DNA of 64,000 bases from Antilocapra americana (GCA_007570785.1 ML664176.1:547296-611295), one strand, 5' to 3'; shown: positions 42,001-62,806, counted from the stretch's first letter. Notes: a model not told the origin generated them from the sequence alone. Made by a program: numbers and translations.

Positions 42001-43220
42001 CTGCACCTGTGTCTCCTGAATTGGTAGGCAAATTCTTTACAGCGGAGCCACCTGGAAAGCCCCCAATCCACTTTAGGGGATTACAAATAGATGTAACTCA
42101 CCAGTTCAACCTTGGTTCACCCATGGCCATCATGGAGTTCATATTCCTAGATTTCTCCTTCACTCTAGTTCACAATTCTGCTGCCTGGCAGTGCTGGCTC
42201 TTAAAGGAAGAGTATTTCTCCAGAATTTGCACTCAACTGAGGAAAAACCAAAGATCAAGAACAAAATCAGGTGCCTGGCGGGCCAGATACTGTTAACTCA
42301 GATGAGCTAAGAACCTGTTCCTAACACCTACCCTCACCCGACACAGACATTAAAAAAAAAAAAAAGCAGATAAATATTTCCAAGGTCTTTGAGGCAAAAC
42401 CGCGAGGCTGACACAGGATCAGTCCTTCTCCATTTAACTTCTTCCAGGAACTTAGCGAAATAAGACGGAAACAGATTGGCGTTCTCATTGCTCACATACT
42501 AAATCCCGTTAGGGCACGGGATGTGTGTCTCGATTCAGCCCCCTGCCCCGACTCCCTTACTGCCAAAATAAATCATGCTTCCAACTTCCCAACGATAATT
42601 ATGGGGCAAATTCTGGCGAGCGACGAAGGGCAGAAGCTCTGGATATCAAGAATCTTTCAAACAGAACCTCACTTTTGCGGAGACTGAGGTCTAACTAACT
42701 TAAGTGGCATTTAACGGGATCACGAAGAGGAACCACTCGCACTACAAATCTGGTTTGAACATCCACAGTCCAAGTGCCGTGCGTCTCCTGTCATCCTGCG
42801 CCTACAGATAAGAGTCTGTGAGCAACGCCGTCAAATGCTAGCGTCTCTCTCTCAGTAACGGACGGGCCTCACCTGTTCCTACTGAACCCACCTTCCACAC
42901 GTTTGCCCAGAGAGGGGCTGGGGCGAGAGAGCCGAGGAAGACACAAGGAAGGCTGAGGGAAAGGGAACCAAAGGAGAAACCAGGTTCCAGGGAGGTAAGA
43001 AATCGGCCAGCAAAGCCGGAGCACCGGCGGTGCAGGGTCCCGGCACGGCCGACGGGCCGCCATGTTCCCGCCTCCCGACTCTCACGAGCGCGCCCTCCCC
43101 ACCGAGTCTCCGTCACGAAGCTGCCTTGCCGCCCACCTCGTGGTCCGCGGCGGCTCCGGCCCAGACCGCGACCCCCACGGCACACAAACACACTCTCTAC
43201 CCGATTTCTCGCGCTCGCGC
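5959..43220 (-). CDS. ICE2: ICE2 (NARG2), little elongation complex subunit 2: gene span, 3' end off the window
   Basis: Eleven coding exons are visible on the minus strand: 42102-42142, 39903-40007, 34006-34267, 32994-33113, 22292-22429, 21568-21684, 21228-21387, 20089-20270, 11774-12770, 10908-11083 and 5959-6088. Together they give 2428 nt, about 809 residues. The human protein is about 980 residues from memory, so some 170 C-terminal residues lie left of position 1. All junctions have GT/AG signals and the phases join. I identified the gene by close similarity to remembered human ICE2 along the whole length. Known role: ICE2 joins ICE1, ELL and ZC3H8 in the little elongation complex, which supports snRNA gene transcription by RNA polymerases II and III and is found in Cajal bodies. 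Visible features are a Ser/Thr/acidic central region, a SUMO-interaction-like motif and a basic cluster before the C-terminal NARG2_C region. No frameshift or premature stop was seen. The 5' boundary is approximate. Confidence 0.96.
6508..6621 (+). mobile_element. Bov-tA2 SINE fragment
   Basis: CACCCACTTCAGTGTTCTTG ... GAAGAGACTTAGCAGCAGCA. Confidence 0.9.
7042..7265 (+). mobile_element. Bov-tA SINE
   Basis: CTTCCCTGGGGTTTCCCAGG ... CACGACTTAGTGACTGAAC with (CAA) tail. Full length including the tRNA-derived head. Confidence 0.95.
7655..7768 (-). mobile_element. Bov-tA SINE fragment
   Basis: TGTGCTAACATACTTCAGTT ... GAGTGGGCTGCCTT, missing the head. Confidence 0.85.
10067..10195. repeat. (GGAA)n-like polypurine tract
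   Basis: About 130 bp of purines on the plus strand (GGGAGG, GGAAGGAAGAAAGG, AAAGGAAAGG units). On the ICE2 transcript strand it is a long polypyrimidine run. Impure, so old. Open frames read across it are composition artefacts. Confidence 0.9.
10572..10590. repeat. (GAAA)n microsatellite
   Basis: Short run of GAAA units in an ICE2 intron. Confidence 0.75.
10908..11083 (-). CDS. ICE2: ICE2 coding exon 10 (residues 708-766)
   Basis: 176 nt between acceptor TTTAAAG/GATTGCC and donor AGAAGA/GTAAGT. Begins LPYELQDYVEDTSEY and contains EGNFVYKLFSLQDLLLLVR, the start of the conserved C-terminal NARG2_C region. Residues 755-766 read RPRSKKRKKIRR, a basic cluster that fits a nuclear localisation signal. 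Confidence 0.96.
11084..11773 (-). other. ICE2 intron between coding exons 9 and 10
   Basis: 690-bp intron. No transposon recognised; AT-rich unassigned sequence with G7 at 11705. Confidence 0.85.
11774..12770 (-). CDS. ICE2: ICE2 coding exon 9, large central exon (residues 376-708)
   Basis: 997 nt encoding ISYEVECRKIE through FQKPKG plus one base of Arg708. Acceptor CTTAAG/ATATCT, donor GGAC/GTAAGT. This exon holds the least conserved part of ICE2, rich in Ser, Thr, Asp and Glu and probably disordered: Ser/Pro/Thr tract (KSPSPAST), the helix-like ILMEQLQKEKQLV, then long acidic stretches. Around residues 579-582 lies DEDCLIIDME (12150-12161), a SUMO-interaction-like motif. The last part, CVLKKPIKRVYKKFDPVGEI, is highly conserved with human. 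The open frame extends upstream of the acceptor to 12854, but those codons are intronic. Confidence 0.97.
13540..13650 (+). mobile_element. MIR SINE fragment
   Basis: AAACTCAATTTCCTCATCAG with the downstream TAATAACAGAGTCATCATCT pattern of MIR. Confidence 0.7.
13900..14030 (+). mobile_element. CHR-2-type SINE
   Basis: AATTCCTGGACAGTCCAGTG ... CCTGGTCAGGGAACTAATAT, sense orientation. Confidence 0.85.
14820..15830. mobile_element. Probable old L1M fragment, split by a Bov-tA
   Basis: ATCCTGACAATACATTTGGT, GATGATCACTGCCTAGATTT and similar phrases recall the mammalian L1M 3' region. A SINE at 15322-15521 splits it. Family and orientation are uncertain. Confidence 0.45.
15322..15521 (+). mobile_element. 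Bov-tA SINE
   Basis: TCTGGTGGCTCAGAAGGTAA ... CGACTGAGTGACTAACACTT. Full length. Confidence 0.93.
16118..16571. mobile_element. Tigger1-type DNA transposon, internally deleted
   Basis: AGGCATACCTTGGAGATACT at the left and TTTGAGGTATAGTAAAGCAA at the right are matching ends. Internal CTAACAATCATCTGAGCCTT and GGTTTCCCAGGGTATATAAA are Tigger1 landmarks. The middle, including the transposase, is missing. Confidence 0.8.
16620..18600. mobile_element. Probable old L1 fragments
   Basis: GGACATGAGGACTGTTTCCA, AGCTGCAATGAATATCCTGC near 16640 look like old L1; 17640-18600 also has L1M-like phrasing. A Bov-tA lies between. Weak, boundaries uncertain. Confidence 0.4.
17397..17603 (+). mobile_element. 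Bov-tA SINE
   Basis: GGCTTCCCTGGTGGCTCAGT ... GACATGACTTAGCAACTAAC. Full length, clear tRNA-derived head. Confidence 0.95.
19150..19305 (+). mobile_element. L2 LINE 3' end
   Basis: Ends with GCTCAATAAATATTTGTGGA, the L2 3' terminus, preceded by TGTATCCTCAGTGCATGCAA. Confidence 0.75.
19378..19790 (+). mobile_element. MIR SINE, split by a Bov-tA
   Basis: GCCAAGCACTGTTCTAAATG and TAACTCATTTAATCTCAAAT at 19378-19476, then CATGTTACAGATGAGCAAAC and CTAAGGTCACACAGATAATA at 19682-19790. These are the two halves of one MIR. Confidence 0.88.
19477..19681 (-). mobile_element. Bov-tA SINE nested in MIR
   Basis: TGCTCAGTTGGGTCTGATTC ... GAGTCACCTGGGAAGCCCA, reverse copy inserted in the MIR. Confidence 0.93.
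19870..19995 (+). mobile_element. MIR-like fragment
   Basis: AGAAAACTGAGGCTGAAGGA and GAGGTTAAATTAGCTGTC match the MIR core. Diverged. Confidence 0.55.
20089..20270 (-). CDS. ICE2: ICE2 coding exon 8 (residues 315-375)
   Basis: 182 nt between acceptor TTTTAAG/GTTCAAA and donor ATGGAT/GTATGT. It contains SKPVKVIYINSPLPQKK, MTMRERNQIFHEVPLKFMM and ends DKPEEYISEMD. Very high identity to human. It ends on a codon boundary and joins exon 9, which opens with ATATCTTAT. Confidence 0.96.
20271..21227 (-). other. ICE2 intron between coding exons 7 and 8
   Basis: 957-bp AT-rich intron; no gene or recognised transposon. Confidence 0.85.
21228..21387 (-). CDS. ICE2: ICE2 coding exon 7 (residues 262-315)
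   Basis: 160 nt between acceptor TTTTTCAG/GACATT and donor GCAG/GTGTGT. Translation starts DISKDPNAEKLVARYHP, passes SQSLFTLLNNHGPSYKEQW and ends CIQVIPVA plus the first base of Gly315. Strong match to human ICE2. Confidence 0.96.
21568..21684 (-). CDS. ICE2: ICE2 coding exon 6 (residues 223-261)
   Basis: 117 nt, 39 codons, from GSVKYVKTVFPSMPAKLQL to AAAMHY. Acceptor TTTAG/GGAAGT, donor TAT/GTAAGT. The C-terminal part (DTIPAVETPGQIA) differs from human more than the flanking exons but stays open and in phase. Confidence 0.95.
21685..22291 (-). other. ICE2 intron between coding exons 5 and 6
   Basis: 607-bp AT-rich intron with nothing recognised. The neighbouring 180-bp intron (21388-21567) is likewise plain. 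Confidence 0.85.
22292..22429 (-). CDS. ICE2: ICE2 coding exon 5 (residues 177-222)
   Basis: 138 nt, 46 codons, between acceptor TTTTTAG/CAAATT and donor TTG/GTAAGG. It encodes QILKACIEQVKKYPEFYTLH and continues to LEKTLLAL, conserved with human ICE2. It has several asparagine-poor helical stretches and no stop in frame. A 10.6-kb intron separates it from exon 4. Confidence 0.95.
22679..22927 (-). mobile_element. Two Bov-tA fragments in direct tandem
   Basis: Two copies in the same orientation abut at about 22808: the first ends AGCCACAAGAGAAGCTC, the second begins AAGAATACTGGAGTGGGTAG and ends GAGCTATCAAGGAAGCCCT. Both lack the same distal part. Confidence 0.9.
23305..24419 (+). mobile_element. 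BovB (RTE) LINE with broken reverse transcriptase
   Basis: Sense BovB ORF2 3' half and tail, 5'-truncated. The frame at 23569 shows NLRYEDDTTLMAESEEE, the reverse transcriptase active-site block, with Glu in place of the usual Ala of YADD. A later frame at 24081 reads ILKEISPGC ... RRRRGRQRMRWLDG, the ORF2 C-terminal part. The two pieces are out of frame with stops between them, and a 50-bp duplication precedes them. Dead copy. Confidence 0.92.
23461..23560. repeat. 50-bp tandem duplication inside BovB
   Basis: AGTACGTCAAGGCTGTATAT at 23461 and AGTACTTCAAGGCTGTATAC at 23511 begin two near-identical units; the normal BovB continuation AGTACATCATGAG follows at 23561. The period, 50 bp, is not a multiple of three. 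Confidence 0.9.
24906..25132 (+). mobile_element. Bov-tA SINE
   Basis: GGGCTTCACCAGTGGCTCAG ... GAAATGACTGAGCAATTAAC with an (AC)n tail. Confidence 0.93.
25197..25340 (+). mobile_element. CHR-2-type SINE
   Basis: GGGACTTCCCTGATGGTCCA ... GGCGCAGCCAAATAAATATT with (CAA) tail. The clearest CHR-2 copy here. Confidence 0.93.
26265..26560 (+). mobile_element. L1 3' fragment
   Basis: CACAGCAGCATTATTCACAA, TCCATCAATGGATGAACGGA and GATTTCACTTATATGTGGGT, sense L1 ORF2-end/3' UTR. Seems to resume at 27095 after an LTR relic. Confidence 0.85.
26575..27090 (+). mobile_element. Endogenous retrovirus LTR relic
   Basis: Phrases such as AGCTTCTGGGTTGAAGACAC, GGCATGGAAGCTCTGTGCCT and ATTTGGCTGTTCCTCAGTTG are characteristic of an old mammalian solo LTR in sense orientation. 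No retroviral gene is present. I cannot name the family reliably. Confidence 0.6.
27095..27620 (+). mobile_element. Two consecutive L1 3' ends
   Basis: 27095-27275 ends ATGTTATATATATTTTACCA; a second copy follows, starting near 27276 (GACATTATGCTAAGTAAAAT) and ending TATGTTATACATTTTACCAC at about 27615. Confidence 0.75.
28285..28918 (+). mobile_element. Ruminant L1 3' end, sense
   Basis: ATCATATGACCGTACAATCA to the terminal CAATACAAAATAAAAAGTTT; includes GGCAGCCTGGATGAGAGAGG, a landmark of the bovine L1 3' UTR. Confidence 0.88.
28926..29057 (-). mobile_element. CHR-2-type SINE
   Basis: TATTTATTTGGCTGTGCTGG ... CCAGTGAATCACCAGGTAAG, reverse orientation, directly after an L1 tail. Confidence 0.85.
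29938..30702. mobile_element. Second Tigger2/MER2-type DNA transposon relic
   Basis: TACAGTAGTTGCTTTTATCC at the left and AAGGAGGGACTACTATAC at the right, with internal AAAAATTAGGCACAGTAAGA. The same family as 3656-4448, and a similar internal deletion. Confidence 0.75.
30725..31600 (+). mobile_element. Old L1 fragment, split by a younger L1 3' end
   Basis: TGACCAAAAGACATGTGAAA and CCCACAATTTCATTCCTAAT in sense, interrupted at 31148-31450, then CTTTTGATCAACAGAATAAA onward. Confidence 0.7.
31148..31450 (-). mobile_element. Ruminant L1 3' end nested in older L1
   Basis: AATTGAAGGATAACTGCTTT, CTCAACATGAATCAGCCATA and GCCATACAGCAAATTCCCAT: ruminant L1 3' UTR, reverse orientation. Confidence 0.85.
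31617..31860 (+). mobile_element. CHR-2-type SINE with expanded 3' repeats
   Basis: GGGACTCCCCAGGGGGTCCA at the head; the body repeats TGCCACAACTAGAG-type units several times before CGCAGCCATATTAATAAAC. Confidence 0.88.
32994..33113 (-). CDS. ICE2: ICE2 coding exon 4 (residues 137-176)
   Basis: 120 nt, exactly 40 codons, from EMKKHVNEEVTEFLKFL to DDASLFTE. Acceptor is ACCAG/GAAATG and donor GAG/GTAAAG. The composition suggests helices. The first residue is Glu where I recall Asp in human. Confidence 0.95.
33114..34005 (-). other. ICE2 intron between coding exons 3 and 4
   Basis: 892-bp intron. About 33400-33860 is an old L1/HAL1-like stretch (TCTAAGAATTTATCTCAAGG, GTGATGTTCAACACAGCAAC) in plus orientation. 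Confidence 0.75.
34006..34267 (-). CDS. ICE2: ICE2 coding exon 3 (residues 49-136)
   Basis: 262 nt between acceptor TTCCAG/ACGTATAGG and donor TACTTG/GTATGT. It includes the conserved segment VLLPKPRVPYPRFSRFSQRE and ends INKNDYLQYL. Phase joins exon 2 (AG + A = Arg49) and ends on a codon boundary. The N-terminal ICE2 region has no named domain that I know of. Confidence 0.96.
35300..35430 (+). mobile_element. L2/MIR-like fragment
   Basis: GACTACCACGTGCCAGCCCT, CTGGGCAGCAGGCATACAAC and CACTCTCTAGAATTTTATAA resemble the conserved L2 3' part. Confidence 0.6.
38085..38290 (+). mobile_element. Old L1 fragment
   Basis: GGAACTGATCCTTATACCAG, AAAGGATGCTCACTGTTTGT and TAAATGAGTATCAGTGG: sense L1 3' pattern, diverged. 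Confidence 0.5.
38747..38870 (+). mobile_element. CHR-2-type SINE followed by (GA)n
   Basis: GAATTCCCTAATGGTCTAGT ... TTTGATCCCTGGTTGAAGAA; a (GA)n run at 38873-38891 marks the tail. Confidence 0.85.
39560..39678 (-). mobile_element. CHR-2-type SINE
   Basis: GGGCCACATACTGCATGGCT ... CACTGGACATCCAGGAACTT, reverse orientation. Confidence 0.82.
39903..40007 (-). CDS. ICE2: ICE2 coding exon 2 (residues 14-49)
   Basis: Acceptor TTTTTCAG/GGATGTT and donor AGCAG/GTAAT bound 105 nt. The translation runs from DVSPKNGLKTFF to KELCILSSR and matches the conserved N-terminal ICE2 segment nearly residue for residue. Phase: the first base completes Trp14 and the last two bases begin Arg49. Confidence 0.95.
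40008..42101 (-). other. ICE2 intron between coding exons 1 and 2
   Basis: 2.1-kb intron. Only a Bov-tA at 41850-42063 is recognised; 40020-41840 is unassigned AT-rich sequence. Confidence 0.8.
41850..42063 (-). mobile_element. Bov-tA SINE beside ICE2 start exon
   Basis: AGATGCCTAGAAAGTCCCTC ... GAGCCACCTGGAAAGCCCCC, reverse orientation. It ends only 38 bp inside the intron from the donor of the ICE2 start-codon exon. Confidence 0.93.
42102..42142 (-). CDS. ICE2: ICE2 coding exon 1 (start codon, residues 1-14)
   Basis: Encodes MNSMMAMGEPRLN plus the first two bases of Trp14, and ends at donor G/GTGAGT. It aligns with the human N-terminus, which also ends in a split Trp before DISPKNG. An in-frame TGA at 42172-42170 upstream of the first ATG rules out an earlier start in this exon. 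The exon probably extends 5' to about 42199, where the minus strand reads CTCTTCCTTTAAG/AGCC, a plausible acceptor. Four ATGs occur in the first seven codons; the third and fourth have better Kozak contexts (A or G at -3, G at +4) than the first. The exon is too short to stand out as an open frame. Confidence 0.9.
42200..42872 (-). other. ICE2 leader intron
   Basis: Between the predicted noncoding first exon and the start-codon exon. No transposon recognised; GC content rises toward the CpG island. Confidence 0.45.
42873..43220 (-). other. ICE2: Predicted ICE2 untranslated first exon
   Basis: The coding start lies in a separate exon near 42142, so the leader must begin in the CpG island. A good donor, AACAG/GTGAGG on the minus strand, ends the predicted exon at 42873. 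A second candidate, GGAAG/GTGGGT, lies at about 42892. The right boundary is only a guess from the TATA-like and YY1 elements. An ATG at 43063 opens a frame running about 64 codons to just past the donor. Confidence 0.4.
43056..43066 (-). promoter_or_regulatory. YY1-type element (AACATGGCGGC) in the ICE2 5' leader
   Basis: Read on the minus strand the bases are AACATGGCGGC, matching the AAnATGGCGGC YY1 core. Such elements in the sense direction usually sit within about 100 nt downstream of a start site. This would place the ICE2 start site slightly right of 43066. The ATG inside the element also opens an upstream reading frame. Confidence 0.55.
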
Positions 43221-43388
43221 GCCCCAGCGCGCGCCCTGGGAAAGCCTATTTAAAGGCCGCGGCAGCGCGGCCTCGACCTGCGTGATGACGCCACCAGTGA
43301 CGCGGTGGGCGGGGCTCTCTCCAGGTCCCCAGACTCCTGGTAGTCTGGCCTGGAAGCTGAAACAGGATTTGCTGGACACTCGCTTGAG

Positions 43389-43526
43389 AGGCTGCTGTTG
43401 CTGCTAAGTCGCTTCAGTCGTGTCCGACTCTGTGCAACCCCATAGAAGGCAGCCCATCAGGCTCCTCTGTCCCTGGGATTCTCCAGGCAAGAATACTGGA
43501 GTGGGTTGCCATTTCCTTCTCCGGGC
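43389..43526 (-). mobile_element. Bov-tA/BovA SINE fragment
   Basis: TGCTGCTAAGTCGCTTCAGT through GGGTTGCCATTTCCTTCTCC, reverse orientation, lacking the tRNA head. It lies about 70 bp upstream of the ICE2 CpG island. Confidence 0.9.
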
Positions 43527-44339
43527 TGCATAGTGTCCTAGAAAGTCCTCCACCTTGAGGGTGTGGTAAATTGGAAGGAGGACAGGTGACAAGTACAGAA
43601 CTGGAAACACCCAGACTTTGTTGTGACTTTACTCAAGTGTCTTAACTGACTCAATAAAATAGAGATATTGTGAGCACATGTGTATGAGCGTGGAGCACCT
43701 ACTCAGTAGTTTTTTGAGAGGATTAAATGCATTTTCCTATACTTAGAAAAGCACTACACCGTTAAGCTGTTTCTCTTGACTAGCAGCAACCTTTTACCAA
43801 GAAGGTTTGCTTGGTTACATCTCCCTTCCAGAATATCACATGTATACTGACCTGTCCCCTTGCCTCTTTGGTTCCTCAGAGCTGAGAGGCAGTCTCCTGG
43901 GTTATACTCTTCAGTAAGCCCCTAAATAAAATTGAAACTCACAGCTCTCATGTTGTGTGTGTTTCAGTGGCGTGTGTGCACACACATAAACTCACACACA
44001 CATTATAGATACTATGGGAACCCAGTGAGGAGGGAACTCATTCTGACTGAGACAGTTTAGAGACTACTTCAGAGAAGAAGTTTCATTTAGCTGAGTCTTG
44101 AAGGACTAGTAGGAGTTCACTGGATAAAGGGGCTGTGGTTTTGGGGATATGAAGAGCACAGAAGTATGAAACAGTGTTGTATGGTGTGGGGAGGAGAACA
44201 GCTATAGTATCACTGTGTTGGGGAAGTGAAGGCCATTAGACTGGGAAAGGGAGGGGCCTAAGAGGGTCTTCATGCCATGCTAAAGAATTTAGAACTTTGG
44301 GTTTATTCTTTGAGTTATAGGGAAAACACTGTGTGTGTG

Positions 44340-45085
44340 TGTGTGTAAAACAGTTTTTATTGAGGTGTAATCCATGTTCCATAAAATTCACTTCAGTTAT
44401 TCACTGATTTTTAGTAAGTGCGCAGCTGTGCAACTATCAGCACTACCAAGTTTTAGAACATCTCCACTGCCCTGAGAAATCCTGTGGACTCCTTTTCAGT
44501 TAATCTCTCTTCCCATCTCTATCTCTGGCCAAACACTAAGCAGCTTCATAATTCTACAGACTTGCCTCTTCTGGATGCTTCAGATAAACAGAAGCATACA
44601 GCATATAGTCTTTAGCATCTGGATTCTTTTCTCCTAGTAGATCATCCATTTTTGAGGATCATCCATTGGCAACCCACTCCAGTGTTCCTGCCTGGAGAAT
44701 CCCGGGGATGGCGGAGCCTGGTGGGTTGCCGTCTATGGGGTCGCAGGGAGTAGGACACGACTGAAGTGACTTAGTAGCAGCAGCAGCAGCAGCATATTGT
44801 AGCAAGAATTAGCAATTGTTTGTTGCTAAATGATAGCACACTTATGTATATACCCATTTTGTTTATCCTGTCGACACAATGAATGTTAGATGGTTCCCAC
44901 TTTCTGGCTATTTGAGTTATCTTGGTATGAACGATTGTATACAAGTCTTTGTGTGAAATTTGTGTTTTCATTTCCCTTGGGCAGATACACAGAAATAGAA
45001 TTGTTGGGTTGTATGGTAAATTTGTGTTCGACTTTTTAAAACACTGCCAAATGTTTTTCAAAGTGATTGTTCCATTTTATTCTGT
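44340..45085 (-). mobile_element. Old L1 3' fragment, interrupted by a SINE
   Basis: Antisense L1 3' sequence (TTTTTATTGAGGTGTAATCC ... GATCATCCAT) is interrupted at 44665-44795 by a Bov-tA copy and then resumes (ATTGTAGCAAGAATTAGC ... GTGATTGTTCCATTTTATTC). Confidence 0.75.
44665..44795 (+). mobile_element. Bov-tA2 SINE fragment
   Basis: GGCAACCCACTCCAGTGTTC ... GTAGGACACGACTGAAGTGA with a short (AGC)n tail, lying inside an older L1. Confidence 0.9.
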
Positions 45086-45828
45086 GGATATTCAAGCAGA
45101 AGAAAGATTTTATTTCCATTTTTGCTAAACTGAGAAATAAACTCATGAGTTGTACAAGAAGCCAATTTCATTTTGAAAGAATTTACAAGAGTGGTTACTC
45201 ATTTTGAGTTTATAAAATAGTTCAGTGGACCACAGTTTCAAAAAGAACTTTAAAATACAAGTACCTGGCTAAGTGAAGTTACCAGACTTGTTATGTGTAT
45301 TTCTTCTTGTCAACCAAATCAAGATAGAGAAATGTGCAAGATCATCTATTTTTTTTTTTTTTAATCAGTACCACGTTATTTTCCTACTCCTCAGTTAACA
45401 AGCTTCCTTTGCTTGATCTGGGATGAACTTGGCCATGAAGTGAAGCTGGTAACTACTTCACTCAGGGAATTTCTTCCTGAATTTACAATCATGCATAATG
45501 TCTTCGCAAAGTGAGAATCCAGAAATAGCCCCATAACAAAGATGTTTCAATCTAGTAATTGATTCAGAAACTAATGGGAGAATACTGTTGCCAATAGTAG
45601 TTTGTTCTAATTAGTCTTTTCAGCAATAGAGGATACTTCAAGTGAAAGAGGAATTGTCATTACTCCTGAAAAGCCAGAGAAGTGCTAGCCATGCTGTCAG
45701 AACAGAATGACTATTCAAATTTTTCTATTAAGAAGATAATATTTTTGAAGTATACTCTATTGGATTCTGTATAAGATGATCCCTGGGCTAAAATAAGACC
45801 CAGAATTAACTGTTCATTTGAATGCCAA

Positions 45829-46500
45829 TCTTTTTTTTTTTTTAATTTTTAAAATTTGAAGTATAGCTGATTTAAAATATTGTGTTACTTTCTAGGTTAT
45901 CACAGGATTTTGAATATAATTCCCTGTGCTGTTCCGTAGGACCCTGCTGTTTATTTATTGATATACATAATAGTTTTTAACTGCTAATCCTAAACTCCTA
46001 ATTTATCCCTCCCTATCCCCTTTCCTTTTTGGTAACCATAAGTTCGTTCTCTATGACTGTGAGCCTGCTTGTATTTTGTAAATAAGTTAATTTGTATATT
46101 TTAGATCCCTCATTTAAGTGTTACATGTGGTATCTGTCTTTCTCTTTTTGACTTAATTCACTTAATACAATAATCTCTAGGTTCATCCATGTTGCTCCAA
46201 ATGGCATTATTTCATTCTCTTTTCTTAATGGCTGAGTCCACTGTATGTATGTACCACATCATCTTATCCATTCCTCCATCAAAGGGGAGAGATTTAGGTT
46301 GCTTCCATATCTTGGCTATTGTAAATAGTGCTGCTATCTCTTTGAATCAGAGTTTCCTCTGGATATTTGCCCAGGAGTGAGATTGCTGATCACATGGAAA
46401 CTCTGTTTTTAGGTTTTTTTTCTTTTCAACCTCCATACTGTTTTCCACAGTGGTTGCTCCAATTTCTCAGCAGTTTTTTTTTTTTCTCTCCACATTCACT
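45829..46500 (-). mobile_element. Ruminant L1 3' end
   Basis: Starts at a T run (the poly-A tail reversed) and continues GAAGTATAGCTGATTTAAAA ... GGTTCATCCATGTTGCTCCA, the antisense of the bovine L1 3' UTR and ORF2 end. Confidence 0.8.
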
Positions 46501-47706
46501 CCTTGAATGCTAGTTATTTACAGGTAGCCCTTAACTATCCCACAGAGAGAAGGTAATGATAGCAGAAATAATTCCAAGTAGGATAACTAAATAAGTATTT
46601 GTCTTTAGAATACAATGTGTATTTTATGGAAATGGTAAAGAAAGAATGGTAGAAGACAGATGTGAGACTTGTTAGGGAATGACTATTGTAATTAACTGTG
46701 AGGGAGGCTAAAATTAATTTTTGTTCTGTAAGCAAAGAACAAGTCACAGTTGAAGCATCTTTTCCCCTACAAAGAAATCATTCTGGAATTAAAAATTAAA
46801 AATATTGTTTGAGAAATCTACCAGGCAGATAAGTAACAAATGGATTACTGAGACATGACTATATCTTACAAGCGTCAATATTTCCCCTAGGAGAAAAAAA
46901 ATCCAGAATCATAGTAAACACACAAAGACTTTTGTTGACTCCTTAATCATAGATAATTGACATTAGTAAAACAAGCTCAAAACTGATGGTACAGGAAAAG
47001 GATAAAGTGGCTGTTAATCTAGCAAGAGGCTTCTACCACTCTTGGGTGTTTAGGTTTGCCTCCAGACAAACGGGGGATCCGTCAGTGTGATTCATGATGT
47101 TTGTTATACACAATGACTTTGGGGATCATTTCAAATATTTATTTTACTAAGTGCAAGAGATGCTTAGGAATGTGGGTGGAGGAAAAAGCCCAACTGGTTG
47201 TCTTTAATGTCAATGTCCTTGAGATTACTTTGAAAATAATTTGTGATGAGGCTTTGCATCATTAAAATTATGTGGTATTTAGGTGAAGTTAACTCTATTG
47301 GTTTACTCCTATCTGATCTACTCGAGAAGGGGCCAGGCTGGGATGGTACAGTGATAGCCCAGGTAAAGTCAGATTTGTTAAAAGTCTTTGGCATCTTTAA
47401 AGCCTGTGGCATTATTCTGACATTCTCCTTTAATAATTTCTAAAGCAAAGATGACAAAGTGTGGTGTGAGTTCAGGTTTTCTCCCCTCCTACATTCAGGG
47501 TAGATATCACCGATCAGGCATGGCACTCCTCTGACAATCCTCATTTCTGCAATTCTGGCAGCTACTATCAATCAATAGACGTTTCCTCACAAGTTGAAAT
47601 TTCATTCTTTGCCTTTTCTGATCAAAGGGTAGCTCAATCCTTGTATATGTTTTGTTCCCTGCAAAATAGAGATGAATTATATTTTTTAAAGTACTACCTT
47701 ATAGAC

Positions 47707-47872
47707 CAGTGCTTCTCAAATGTTAATATGCAAACCAATCACCTGGGGATTTTGTGAAAATGCACATCCTGTTTGGGATGGTGCCTAGGCTTTTGCATTT
47801 CTGACAAGGTCAAGGTCATGAGTGATGCCAGTGCCACAGGTCTATGGACCCACTTTGAGTAGCAAGGTTGTC
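47707..47872 (+). mobile_element. MER5A-like hAT DNA transposon relic
   Basis: CAGTGCTTCTCAAATGTTAA at the left and CCCACTTTGAGTAGCAAGG at the right form the imperfect terminal inverted repeats of MER5A; CAATCACCTGGGGATTTTGT is the internal landmark. Confidence 0.85.
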
Positions 47873-47944
47873 CTACTCCATCCTATGGAGACAAGCTAGA
47901 AAACTGTACATGCAACTCAAGAACCAAGAAAAAGAAAAATGAGG

Positions 47945-62806
<14,862 letters not shown>

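Larger units (their letters stand above)
42840..43330 (-). promoter_or_regulatory. ICE2: ICE2 CpG-island promoter
   Basis: GC-rich, CpG-dense stretch, the only such island in the window, lying directly 5' of the ICE2 coding exons. It contains a GC box (GGGCGGGGC, 43307-43315), two TGACGC/TGATGACG CRE-like half-sites (43283-43303) and an A/T-rich TTTAAATA box on the minus strand near 43248. A YY1-type element lies at 43056-43066. The transcription start is inferred to lie around 43070-43220; I cannot fix it from sequence. Divergent transcription is common at such islands and is possible here. Confidence 0.8.
43221..47944. other. ICE2-RORA intergenic region, about 4.7 kb
   Basis: Between the ICE2 promoter and the RORA polyadenylation site. 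Holds a Bov-tA SINE at 43389, a split old L1 at 44340-45085, a ruminant L1 3' end at 45829-46500 and a MER5A relic at 47707-47872. About 43530-44330, 45090-45825 and 46500-47700 show no recognised gene. Confidence 0.8.

Noticed and set aside
43197..43379. A minus-strand frame whose first residues look like MSSK, the start of human ICE2
   Set aside because: The first codon is GTG, the rest has no similarity to ICE2, and the true start exon is at 42142, in phase with the next exon.
42838..43407. Several overlapping long open frames on both strands in the CpG island
   Set aside because: GC-rich DNA has few stop codons. None resembles a known protein; only a possible uORF is noted as a finding.
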